A DNA stretch of 11,853 nt. Origin: Amoebophrya sp. AT5.2 (taxonomy: Eukaryota > Sar > Dinophyceae > Syndiniales > Amoebophryaceae). The stretch spans positions 1-11,853 of the forward strand of contig RXOD01005953.1 of NCBI GenBank assembly GCA_005223375.1. Direction: 5' to 3'. Shown here piece after piece: positions 1-10,200 of the stretch. Each line of letters opens with the position of its first letter. Position 1 is the stretch's first letter. The notes under the pieces were generated by a model. The model ran no database searches, had not been told where the DNA came from, and saw only the letters and a list, made by a program, of their open reading frames with translations. A program made the translations under genes and the position numbers.

Positions 1-128
1 GGACAACCAAAGGGGACCCCAAATAAAAGCGCCCAAGAAAACATCCGGATCCCGTGCAGGTACTCCACGCTCGGCGGGATGTAAAAAAAATTTCAAAATT
101 TTGGGGTCCCACGAAAGAAAATTCACTT

Positions 129-148
129 ACCACTTACCCACTTACCAC
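129..148 (-). other. Cluster of near-tandem 5' splice sites
   Basis: The minus strand reads GTG, then GTAAGTGG, GTAAGTG and GTAAGTG in immediate succession, so three full GTAAGTG donors start at 145, 137 and 130, with a weaker CAG|GTGGTA at 148. They follow the proline-rich frame of the tentative left gene. Use of the first or third keeps the frame; the second shifts it. Confidence 0.4.
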
Positions 149-1316
149 CTGGTCCCACCATACAGACGGCATCAAACTACTTTTCGCGGTTGATAAGCCC
201 AGTCCTCGCGGGCCTGCTTGCTGCTCTGGTGCAGGAGGACCTGACTCGCCCGATTTGCTGGGGGACGGAATCTTGGGCGGCTAGGATCTTCCGATAAAAG
301 AACCGGAGGCGCAGTAGAGCCGAGCTGAGCCTTCTAGCTGTAAAAAAATATTTCGCGGCGCACCGCGCAGGCGCACGATGCTCTCGTCGCGTCCGTATAC
401 GTTGAATTTTGCTGCCGCCGAACGTGTTCCACGCCCACGGCACTACGGCGAACACTGTCGCGGTCGCAACGGACCAAAACACTGTCGCCCTCGAACAGTA
501 GATGAGGCCAAGTCAATGATCAGCAGGGTTCAGGCAGGTCGCGGCTTGCGCAGACTAGTAGAAAGACGCTGTCTACTTTTACCTGCAAGTCCGTGACGTT
601 GAAGACGATTGGCACTCCGTCACCTTCACCGCTTGTTTCTTTGGCTCGCGCCACCGCACCGTGCCCTCCATCGCATAGCTTGTCCGGTGCCCAGCCAGCC
701 CATGCTCTGCGTCTGCCCCAAGCCCAATCACGATGCAGCCTCTTCCATCATGTATGAAAACGAAAAGGGAATAGCAAGCCAGTACGCCGTCCTCCAAGTG
801 CGATGTACAAGAGGTCAATCTACGGAGCCACGTAGGTGTTGTTGCGCATTTCCATTTCGAGCCGAGCGGGCTAATAATGAACAAAAAGAGCTTTGCTTTT
901 TTAAAAAGAAGAAGCTCGTTGCTGCAAATACTAGTCATGAGTACAGATCGCGATCGGTCCGCAGCGCTGCCGTGGTGATCAGTTTAGACGCGCCGCATGC
1001 GGTTTTGTGACTGCAGGAGGAGGAGATGAAGGGCAGTGGGTGCAGCAAAGTGTTCTATACGTACCGTTTCAAGAAAAGAACACTTTTCAGCCGAGCCGAA
1101 ACGAAGCGTGCAGGTGTCACCCTGTGGCGCATTCGTGGCCCTTCATGCGATCAAATGAAGCAAGCTCGTTGCGAGCTCTACAAGTCCACTTCGCCACTGG
1201 CGATTCTTCATGGATGTAGTTCTTTCTCTTTCAGTCATCTATACTTCAAAGCTCGCTCCTTGAGTGAGCAGGTTCAGGTTGCCATGCCCTGTTTTCTCAT
1301 TCGTGCGCTTAGACAT
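149..1316 (-). CDS. Tentative multi-exon gene, weakly cold-shock-like, partial
   Basis: No single long frame exists, but six short minus-strand blocks join with matching phase: 1316-1245 (ATG start), 1121-1065, 870-824, 739-583, 489-364 and 280-149. Introns would be 83-194 nt. The best donors are TTGCAG|GTAAAAG at 582, AAACG|GTACGT at 1064 and the cluster at 129-148. Block 739-583 encodes CDGGHGAVARAKETS and VPIVFNVTDLQ; block 489-364 encodes GDSVLVRCDRDS and AVGVEHV. Together these faintly resemble the second half of a cold-shock domain (F.H.SDL...GD.V.F...D....AV.V). The last block is proline-rich (PPKIPSPSKSGES, PSVWWDQ) and the gene would continue beyond the left edge. Competing frames exist in 300-490, notably one encoding FNVYGRDESIVRLRG, so exon borders are unsure. 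With several AG and GT sites available, chance agreement in phase is a real risk. Confidence 0.28.
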
Positions 1317-1533
1317 CTTTCATTGTACAAAAATTGTTTCAAGAAACCGGGCGCCTATACTTGCTGCCGGACTCTGGCAACATTTCACGGGGGGCGGCTT
1401 ACCGGGGTTCTATTTACATTTTTTGGCGGCCGCTCTGGGGCCTTTGCTGGCCCTTCCGCTAGCAGACTGGCTCACCTAAAGGCGGCTTCACTACAGCGGG
1501 TGTTTTTTTTTCGCATTGATGATTGCCCCTTTT
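1317..1533. other. Short intergenic spacer left of the FABP-like gene
   Basis: This should hold the FABP-like 3' UTR. No AATAAA is visible on the minus strand. An ATG overlaps the FABP-like stop codon (ATGA), but its frame closes after 21 codons. Nothing else is seen. Confidence 0.4.
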
Positions 1534-3390
1534 TCATTTCGGCGGAGGCTGCGCATGCGCATCGGCAGCGGACTCTAATATCTCCGCGTTAGTTTGCTTT
1601 TTCCATATTCGCGTGCACACGATGTCAGGCTTTCCTTTTTTGCGGACGGTCCACGTCATTTCTAGCGTATTCGGGTCCGTAATGCGCCTGTGGTGAAGAA
1701 TAAGTTGTGTTCGAGAAATCGCTTAGCCTTCTATAGCAGAAGGATAATGCATTCATCTAGGACGCAGAATTACTAGAAGTATAGCTACAGTTACAGACTA
1801 CAACCAAGTTGTACAACGTACCTGCTGGAGTACATATACATTGATTGCGGCAAATAAAATACTTCTTTCTTTAAGCTGCTGCTCTCCTGCTTCATCACGA
1901 TGTGCGTAGTACGAGGAGTACTTACCTGCGAACGATGTCCCGTTTTCCTTTTTCCGGCTGTATTTCGATCACGCTTGAAGCGTCTTCGGCGTCCCAGTAC
2001 GCGCGAGTGAGGGCTTTGCCCATGGGCCCCTTCAGTTCGCGCGGCTCACCGTCCATTTGAAGTTCGAATTCCATTTTGCCGGCAATTCCACCCACATGCG
2101 TTACTTTCATCACCTTGCTGCTTTTCGAAAAGCTGAACTGGTGCCGCGATCGGTTTACGCCGAAGTTCATCAGCTTGGCAGCCTGTTGTCGTCGGACGGT
2201 AGTGAGATCCTTCTGGGGATGAACAAGAACAAGGTGAACATACTTAGATTGATAGGAGAAGAAACTAATGCAGCAGCATTTTCAGAAAACAAGAAACGAA
2301 GTGAGTTCAGTCGCGAAGGTAGCGTGGTCGGAGTTGCTGAAATAAGTCCCGTTTGTACCGCAGAAGATACAACTATGTTTTAGTTTGTCTTTGTTGTTTA
2401 CAGTACTAGATAGATTTTGTTACTTTTCTCGCCAGGTATGGCGCTCCGCTCGCACTCATCACCGCTTCAAAACCGTCCTGCGAGACGTTCAACCATTCCC
2501 CTTCCATCTGCGCAGCGGTTCTTTCTATGTTAACGCTCGCAGGAACAGCTCCCGCTCCTGCGGATACTTTCGTCTTCATCGACGCTGCTGACGGCGTGCT
2601 CGCGGTTGTGGTCGCGGTTGACACCGCGCCGCTAGTAGTCGTAGTCGCTTTCGCGCTTCCGCTCCCCGCGGTTTTTCCTGCCGTCGAGCTCGTCGCGCCG
2701 CCGCCCGTTGCAGCACCTCCGCCGGCGGACATCCTAAGGGTACTTCTCCCTGCATCTTCTTGTTCATCCGCACCGTCTACTTCCACCTCAGCCTCTTGGA
2801 TTTCTTCCAGGGCGGACGCCCCGCGCGACATCATGAGGTCGGGGTTGTTCTCCTTCAAAAAGTCGTCCGGGGACAACATTCCCGGACCGAAGGAAACCAC
2901 GCGCCTATCGAAGCGGCTTTTTATCCTTTCCTCCCGCGCCTGCTCCTGTGGACTCTTGTAGCCCCCGGATGAGGTGGGTTGTTCTACTTTGTCCTCTGCT
3001 CCTGGCGTGGACTCCCCTTCAGCCGCCGCCCGCCGCTTTTGCCGCTTAAATTCCGCCATCATGTCTGGCACATCATCGTCGTCGTCCGCAATCACGACGA
3101 GTTCGTCCTCTGTAATATGCATCGGCATGCAAAAATAAAGTTCCCGTTTGGGGGATTCTTTCATCAGGTCAAATGCACGAGGGGTACAAAAAGTAAAATT
3201 AAACAACGATGTGAAGAGTGTGGTCCTCTCTCGAAGTACCAGTACCTGTAGTTCCGGCCCAGATCCTGTCGCGGAGGCAAGAGCCCTTCATAGGGGGCTC
3301 ACACCCGCACGCCCGGAAAAGCATCATCTTGCTGCGGTTCGTTTTCTTCGAGTCGAGGAAACAGTTACAGTCACAGTCCGTCGAGGACAT
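1534..3390 (-). CDS. FABP-like (calycin) beta-barrel protein with long disordered N-terminus
   Basis: Exons 3390-3246, 3109-2424, 2212-1926 and 1687-1534 (stop TGA) join in phase to about 423 residues. Residues about 50-250 are low complexity: a D-run at 57-61, a basic patch KRQKRR at 70-75, then Ala/Thr/Ser/Gly-rich sequence. From about 250 the fatty-acid-binding-protein pattern appears: GEWLNVSQDGFEAVMSASG matches the first-strand and helix pattern of FABPs (GTWK..SSENFD.YMK..G), followed by ARK, barrel strands MKVTHVGG, KMEFELQMDG and LEMTWTVRKKG, and a final VCTRIW corresponding to VCTRxY. The barrel of about 150 residues matches family size. FABPs bind fatty acids or other lipids inside the cell; the ligand here is unknown. 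The fold call rests on pattern, not a database search. The start is uncertain: without the first exon, an in-frame ATG at 3164 is the alternative. Confidence 0.7.
1688..1925 (-). other. FABP-like gene intron 3 (238 nt)
   Basis: Donor CGCAG|GTAAGTAC is a full consensus 5' splice site; acceptor TTCTTCACCACAG|GCG. Phase 2 joins to one base to make an Arg codon (KRDIVRR-RITDPNTLEM). The last exon supplies the final barrel strands and the VCTRIW motif, which confirms the junction by domain completion. Confidence 0.88.
2213..2423 (-). other. FABP-like gene intron 2 (211 nt)
   Basis: Donor GCGAGAAAA|GTAACAA and acceptor TTGTTCATCCCCAG|AAG with a pyrimidine tract. Phase 0 on both sides. It joins the helix-lid part of the barrel (ASGAPYLARK) to the following strands; unspliced, the frame stops within six codons. 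Confidence 0.8.
3110..3245 (-). other. FABP-like gene intron 1 (136 nt, proposed)
   Basis: Donor ACTACAG|GTACTGG and acceptor CATATTACAG|AGG; phase 1 on both sides makes a Glu codon. The interval is clearly more T-rich than the flanking frames, as in the other introns. The reading frame is also open through about 95 nt before the acceptor, so a transcript starting inside this interval cannot be excluded. Confidence 0.5.
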
Positions 3391-3450
3391 GGACACTGTA
3401 GCTGCCTAGTGCGTAGTAGAGCAGGCGCATCTTCATTTAGGGAGCTCCAA

Positions 3451-3460
3451 ATTAAATATA
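3451..3460 (-). promoter_or_regulatory. TATA-like element upstream of the FABP-like gene
   Basis: The minus strand reads TATATTTAAT in a locally AT-rich stretch, 60-70 nt before the proposed ATG at 3390. The position would suit a short 5' UTR. Evidence is sequence resemblance only, and the start codon itself is not certain. Confidence 0.22.
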
Positions 3461-4178
3461 CTTTAAGAATACGACTACGACTACGAGCAGAAACGAAATC
3501 AATAAGCCACAAATCGGTCGTTGCACTTGCAAGTGTGGTCCAGCTGAGGGCGCCACCCTCGAGAAAAGCCACACGAACACCTTTCCTTCTTCACGGGGTA
3601 AGCGTAAAGAAGCCAGCCAACGAGGCTAATCTTGGCGTGGCCTCACCGAGGCAATGGCTGATGGGCCGCACAGGCAAACAAGTCTTTTGAGAAAATTTTT
3701 GCGGAGTGGTCGTGAATGAAAAAATACAGTCTGTCGAAGATGTGCGGGGGCCGACGCGCGTGCGGCCGACCCGCATCTCTCCACTTGTTCGCGCCAGGGC
3801 CACGGCGCCACAGCACTACGACCACACGAATACGGGACCGGGTATGGGTGCTGCTGTGCGGGTTCTTTTTAGTGCGCTTTTTTGATACCCGGGGAAGGGG
3901 ATGACCGTTTCAATATCCGTCGCAGGCGAGGCGCCGCACCTTCTCGTTTGCACGATTTCAGTCCGGCGGCACTAGGTAGTTGCACGTCGTCCTACCAAAG
4001 AAATTCATCATCGAAGTGTGTATGGAAGTGAGCGCTACCGTAGTATCCTTTCCGTTCCTGCTCAAGCGCTGCTACCCCAGCAGGCCTAGCAGGCCACTCG
4101 CACTCATATAAATCATTCGCAATGGTTATGTTGGCGTTCAATCAATGGCTTTTGTTCAAGTAGTAGGGCAAGGCTGTC

Positions 4179-4184
4179 TTTATT
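4179..4184 (-). terminator. Candidate poly(A) signal for SCC2
   Basis: AATAAA on the minus strand, about 95 nt after the SCC2 stop codon. Spacing is reasonable for a 3' UTR signal. Many protists do not depend on AATAAA, so this is a candidate only. Confidence 0.4.
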
Positions 4185-4278
4185 CTGGTCGCAAGGAATT
4201 TTCAACATGATAAACTTGGATCACTACTCCCCAAACTCGAACGATAGAAGCAGCGAGAGCTAGCAGCTGTGTCCGAGC

Positions 4279-7200
4279 TTATTTCTTCGCCTTCTTCATT
4301 GCTCCCTTCTTCTTTTTCGCGGCCGGGCCGTCGTCCTCGTCGTCGTCATCGTCGAGCGCACTCGTGCCCGCCGTGGGTCGTTTCTTATTCTTCTTGTTCG
4401 TCCCCGGATCCGCCGACCCCTCATCTGGCGATGGAGCTGCACCACTTGCGCTCGCCTCAGCAGCGGCCTCCGCGGCTCCTGCAGCAGCCGTCGACGCCGC
4501 GGCTTTTTTCCTCCCGCGACCACCCGGACCTTTCTTTTTACCGCCTTGCTGGATCTTTCCGAGCAGCTCGCGCGCCCGGCTCATGTTCACGTCGCCGACG
4601 CCCTCCTTCTCTGCCATGCTCTGGAGAAGCTGGACGTTCTGGTCCTGAGGAGCGAGTTTCGTATGCGCGATGCAAAAAATCATCCCATTGATGCGCATGG
4701 GGAAAGCGAAAGCTGAAAAGAAACTTCTATAGTGAAAATCAGGTTCAGGATGTAGCAAGCTACTGGGAACAAAGCAGTTGCAGTTGTACCACATCGAACG
4801 AGAACGACTCTGCGATCGCACGCCACGTCGCGAGCGGAAACTTGAGTTTAAGTCCGGCGTTCTCCTCGTTCTCCTTGCTTCCATCACCGAAGAAGGGGCG
4901 CTGGTTGCGGTCCACAACCCCGCCCGCTGGCTCGTACTCGCGGCAGCGCTCGTCTGGTGAAAAAAGTTGTGAAGTAGATGTTGATTGAAAAAGTAATTTT
5001 TTTTTCTATCGACGGCGTGAGTGATGTGTGGAAATGCAAATGTGAATGTCAGTAGGCACTGTGTGCTTAGTACCCGTACTCAAGGACGAGTACATATTCA
5101 AATCCGAGCAGTATCTATACCTGACAGGTTGTACTCCGACTTGAGCTGCTCCTTGATGCAGGACAGTGCGCAGGTGGAGATCGTGACGCAGAACAAATGC
5201 ATGGGCGAGATTGTGTCTCCCGCCTCTGCCTGGCTCACCATCGAGTCCGCGTGGAGGGTGGTCCAGCGCGTGATGTGGTGTATCACGAACAGCGGTTCGT
5301 TCTCGCAGTGGAAGGGCAATGAGCCCAAGACCAGCGCCACGAACTGTACGAAAAGAATCCGGTACACGCCCTTTCCTTCCAGTTTCTGGAACTCGGGCAT
5401 GTGGTCGGTGAGCTGCCCCACCACCGGGTTTTCCTCGCAAGCGAAACGCGGGAAGCGCTTTTCGAACTCCTCCTGCTTGTAGATGTTCGCGATCTGGTCC
5501 AGCAGCATCTTCAGGATCGTCTCGCGCGTCTTCTTCTGCTTTCGCACGTCCACATACATCTCGGTGATCGCCTTGAAGTGCTCCGCCGAGATCGCCTCCT
5601 GGCCGCCGAAAACCGCCTCCGCGCGAAGCAAAGCCTGAAATGCGTACGCCATGCACTCGGGCAGGCGGCTCGTGATCATGGACGTCCGCGATTCGAGGAT
5701 CTTCTTCGCGAGGTCCGTGGCCCGCTTCGGGATCGTGCCCTGCTCGAAGCACAGACCGACCAGCCGCGGGAACACGTCCATCGGATTTAGCAGACCTTGC
5801 GCCGACAGCTGCCTCACCACTCCGATCGCGTCGCTGCGCACTTCGTCGTCGGGGTGCTGGTAGAGTAAGTCCAACACGTACGCCAGGTGCGCATTCAGCG
5901 GCGAAGCAGACTCGGCGGCGGAGAGTTCGCCCTTTCGATCCGACTTGTCCGCGTCCGTGTACTTTTCGTTGGTTTCGCGCTCCGCAGCGTCCGAGAAGTA
6001 CATGAGGAGGTCAAAGAGCGCCTTCAGCCCCTTGCGGACGAGGCCGTCCTGGCGGAAGCCGGTCGCGGGGTTGAAGGAGCCTGTCGTGATTGCACACTTC
6101 ACCTGGGAAGGCGCGGCGGACGGGACTGCTTTGGCAGCGGATGCAGGGGGCACATTCGGGAGTGCATTGGCCGACGTGCTGCCTCTTGTACTGTGGCCGT
6201 TTGCGAGCGGTGTTCCGTTGGCGAGATGAGGGTCGTGCTGGAGGTCGTGGTCCTGCTCGCCGTCCATGTCCGCAGAGTTGTCGCCTTCCTCGGCACTCTG
6301 GAACGCCGACGCGCCACCTCCGCTCGCGCTCGCCCCGACACCGTCGTCTCTGGTCTCGAACCCGGGATCGCGCTGCAGTGCGTGCCGGAACACGTCCTGC
6401 ACTGCGGTCAAACGTACGTACTCCCGGTTCGTCATCAGAAAGTCCGCCAGGCAGGGCAGCACCGTCGGGGAAATGTCCGCGTCTTGGTACCTGTACAGGG
6501 TGAGAAGCAGGTCGAGAATCGTGGCCGACAGCTTCCCCTCCTTCGCGAAGCACTTCTTGTTCAGCTTCTGGTGGCATTTCGTCTCGTAGTGCTGGTCCAG
6601 TCTCACACATTGCGCGTACGTTGCCACAATCCGCATCGCCCGCCGAATCACCATCTTCGGGCCGGGGGTGTCCATCTCCTGGGGGAGCAACACCGCGCCG
6701 CCACCTGCTTCGTCTGCTTCGGTGCTGGCGGGTTTCAAAATGTACCGGTTCGCATCGCCCTCGCCATCCGTCGAGGACCCGTTCGGCAAGAGCAGCGCGA
6801 CGCCATCCTCTCCTGCGCGTTCTCGTCTGTCCCGCTCTTCCTTCTGGAACGATTCCACCATCTTCACGAATTTCATCATGTTGGCCATGTTCCGCTCGAC
6901 GTGGTTGTAGATGTCGTTCTGCCAATCGAACGTCAGCCGCTCCACTACCGCAGAGAGGCAGGTCACAGAGGACTTCACTTCGTTCTCGCCTTTTAAGGTG
7001 AACATTTTCACGAGATTGTTACGAAGCAGCTGCGAATCGAGTTTGAGGAGGTCGCGGCGGTTCGTGGTGTATTTGAGGCAGTCGGCGATGAGGAGACAAA
7101 CGTGATCAGCAACGACCTGGTCCTCGTTTGAGGAGTCGTTTTCCAGCTGCACGTAGAGAGTGAGTTGCTTCAGGTGCCGGGCGTACACCTCGGGCTGGAT

Positions 7201-10200
7201 CTGGCAAAACGCCTTCATGGTGGTCTGTGAGTCGAATGTGATTGGGAGTGGAACAAGACCGCCCCAACACCGAACTCGCCATAGCTAGCCACACAGAAAG
7301 AAAAGTGTTGAGATCATTCAAAGCATAACAAATAGCATTCGTTCTGAAGGAATGTCGAAGTACCAGAAACGGCATTTTCGTGCCCCACTCTCGGTTGCTC
7401 AGCTCCACGAAGTTTTCGAAGATCCGCGTTGCCCATGCCTGCACCACTTTCGCCCGCTCGTCGCCGTGCACTTCCATGCAGTCGATCAGGTTCTTGAAGA
7501 AATCCTCCATCCCGCCCTGCACGCTCTCATGCACTACGCGCGTGAGCTGTTGGCACATCTGCGCCGTCACCAGGGCCTCCTCCGCGTTCTTAAACCAGAT
7601 CCCCACGAAAGCGTTCATTGTCACTCTGCGGATCTTTTCGTTGTCCGCGGATCGCCGCAACAGCTCGACGCAGATGTCCGCCACGTCCTCGTGCGTCGGA
7701 TTGGTCGACACGAAGACCGCCAGGATCATGCACGCTTTTCGGCGGACGAGCACGCTGACGTCCTCGATGCGCGAGCGCACGGATTTGTAGTACTGGAGCA
7801 GCATTTTTCCGTACTCATCGGACATTTTCATCTCCTCGTCGTCTATGTTGTCCTCGTCCATGAAGTTGCCGATCAGGTCCAGCGTCGCCTGCCGCACCCA
7901 CGAGGACACGTCCGACAGCCGCACGTCCAGACAGCGGATCACCTTCACGTCGGTCGACAGCTTCAAATTCTCCTGAAACACGTCGCGCAGCCCGGAGATG
8001 GCGTTGCGGCGGAGCGACGCCTGCTGGGCGTGGGCGCAGCCGATGAGGCACTTGAAGCTGTCGTTGCGGACGAGGTGGCGCTGGTTCCAGCAGGCGATCG
8101 CCTTTTTCATAAGCACCTGCATCGTGCTCGGGATCAACCCGAGCTGGGCGACCGTCGTTCGCTGCAGGTTGAAGTCCACGGAATCGGGCTGCGACAATCC
8201 GTCGGCGAATAACCGCGGAAGCGCCGAGTGCTTGCTGTCGTCCTTGCAGGCCCAGTAAGCGATCAGGTACGACCGCGCGAAAACGGGGTGGTCGGCCGGC
8301 ACGACGCAGTCGCGGAAGTAGACCACGGAGTTCTGCGTGGTGGTTGCAATCGTTCGCTTTGCGCCGTGCTTGCCTATTTTTGTCGTGGTGCTAGAGCTAG
8401 TCCCGACGGCTGCGGAATCGGCAAGCTTCGCGAAGTAGCTACTCGCATTGTTCCTTGGGCTCGGCATTTCTTGCTTCGCACCCTTCATCTTCGAGTTCGT
8501 GCCCCCGCCCTGCTTCGGAGACTTCACAGAAGCGGACTGTAGCAGGAGCTCCTGTTTTACCTTCTTCATGCCTGCGGCGCCGGCGGCCTGCGCGGGCGAG
8601 CTCGGGCTTGCGGCCCTCCCCATTGGCGGCGCCTTTCCCATCTTCTTCATCTTGTTGCCGCCGGCATTTCCCGTCGACTCCTCCTGCAACAAGAGGTCAT
8701 CCTCCTGGTCGTTGGGGTTGTTGTCATCGCTTGTCCCCGAAGCGAACAGCCCCCCCGGCTTGCTCCCAGCAGCCCCTTCCCCCTCTGCGCCGCTGCTCGA
8801 CGACCCGCCGCCACCATCTTCCCCGTCCTTATCTTCTCCCCCTGAAGTAGAGGTCGTCGTCTCGATTTGCGTTTCCACGACAGTATCCAGCGGCGGTACG
8901 AAAAGCTTCCCTCTCAGTCCGCACTCCTCCAAATGCCGCAGAATCAGAAACTGGTGCTGAATCAAACAGCTCGAGGAAAAGTCTTCCTCCGTGAGCGCGT
9001 CTTGAAAGAGCTTCGGCTTCTCGGTGAGCAGCCGATCGAAAAGCGTCCAGCAACACTTCGAGATAAGATCGTACTCCGTCGACGACTGCTCCGCCTCCGC
9101 CTTCTTCTTTTTCATGTTCTTTTTAGCCGCTGCGCTCCCACTCATTTCGTCCTCCTCCATCGAAGGGCGCTTGAAGCCAGGCATCTCGAGTTTTGTCATC
9201 AGCTGCTCGTCCTTCACCAGGAGCTCTTCCACGGCCTTTGCATCGGCCTCAGCCTGCTTCTTCGCGGCGTCATCAGGTGGGGCTTCATCAGGCGAGCCTG
9301 CTCCCGCCGCCCCCGCAACGTCTTCGAAGTCGAGTCCCAGCCTGTCCTCCTCGGCCTTCTTCTCAGCGCCTTCTTTCTCAACCTCCATCGGTGCCGCAGC
9401 ATTGGCGTTTTCCCCCGCCGCTCCCCCTACATCACCCGCCGCGCCCATGCCATCGCCCTCCGCGAAGAGTTCGTCCAATCCGTCGTCAACCGGCTTCTCT
9501 TCCTCCATCGTCTCGCTGTTCATGACGAGCGTATAGATGTCGTCCCAGTTGTCACCGCCCGCCTTCACCTCCTTCCACCACCGCGCCTGCATCAGCGCCA
9601 GCATTCGGCAGCTGCAATCCCGGATCGTCGCCGCCTGGTCCGCCTTCGTGAAGTGCTTCCCGCAGAGCAGCAGCAGCTTCGACACGAGGCTTTGCGCGAC
9701 CGGAAAGGTGTCCGGCATCAGGTACATCGCGTTCAGGAATTCGACAATCGTGTTTTCCAGCAGGTCCTTCGACTCGTCGGGCAGCGCACGCCCCACCTTG
9801 GACGCCCCCGCGCTGGTGCGAAAGATCGTCCGCAGAAACGACGCGGAGAACTCCATGCAAAGCCGGTTGCACTCGTCGAACTGCTTTTTCAGGTCCTCCT
9901 CCGTCACCTGCACGGAGTCGAACTCGAACCCGTACGGGTTGCAGCTCGACTGCAGTAACCGCAGGAAGAACCGCGTCCACACGGTGATCTGCGCGTCGCC
10001 GGATTTCACCGCGAACTCCTTGCGCTTCGTCTTTTTGTGCGGAATCAGGTGCAAATTGGTGAAGATCTCCTGGAACATGGACCGGCGGTAGTCCGCGGAC
10101 CGCGCGAAAAAGCTCACCATCAGCTTCTCGCTCGCCTCGCAGAGCCGGATCGTCGTGTGGGAGTAGTAGAAAACGCCCACGCCCAGCACGATCAGCTGGT

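Larger units (their letters stand above)
3391..4278. other. Intergenic region between SCC2 and the FABP-like gene
   Basis: About 890 nt with no gene I can support. It should contain the SCC2 3' UTR (right side) and the promoter and 5' UTR of the FABP-like gene (left side). Several short open frames occur on both strands around 3590-3825 and 3324-3572, but they overlap one another, have no recognisable domain, and lack clear splice context. No repeat, RNA gene or mobile element is visible. Confidence 0.5.

Noticed and set aside
1473..1537. ATG overlapping the FABP-like stop codon, as a coupled downstream gene
   Set aside because: The frame closes after 21 codons and has no domain. Coupled stop-start translation is rare in eukaryotes. 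Probably chance.
1026..1592. Plus-strand frame of 188 codons
   Set aside because: It overlaps the well-supported last exon of the FABP-like gene on the other strand and has no recognisable motif.
1853..1858. AATAAA on the plus strand as a poly(A) signal
   Set aside because: It lies inside intron 3 of the minus-strand FABP-like gene, and no plus-strand gene ends nearby.
3591..3825. Overlapping short minus-strand frames as an upstream exon or small gene
   Set aside because: Three overlapping frames are open, none has a domain or clear splice sites, and they lie where promoter and 3' UTR are expected.
4279..4917. The 212-codon minus-strand frame as a gene of its own
   Set aside because: Its N-terminal part is a wrong-frame reading of SCC2 exon 4 plus intron 4; only the C-terminal part is true SCC2 exon 5.
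5887..6996. Long plus-strand open frame of 369 codons
   Set aside because: It lies antisense to SCC2 exon 3, which has clear NIPBL homology. Its Arg/Val-rich composition is what a GC-rich gene produces on the opposite strand.
3231..7366. Shared 12-mer tcgaagtaccag at two intron starts, as a sign of an introner-type element
   Set aside because: A few 12-base matches are expected by chance in a window this size, and the introns share nothing more. No terminal inverted repeats were seen.
8867..9958. Long plus-strand open frame of 363 codons
   Set aside because: Antisense shadow of SCC2 exon 2, with Leu/Arg-rich composition and no domain.
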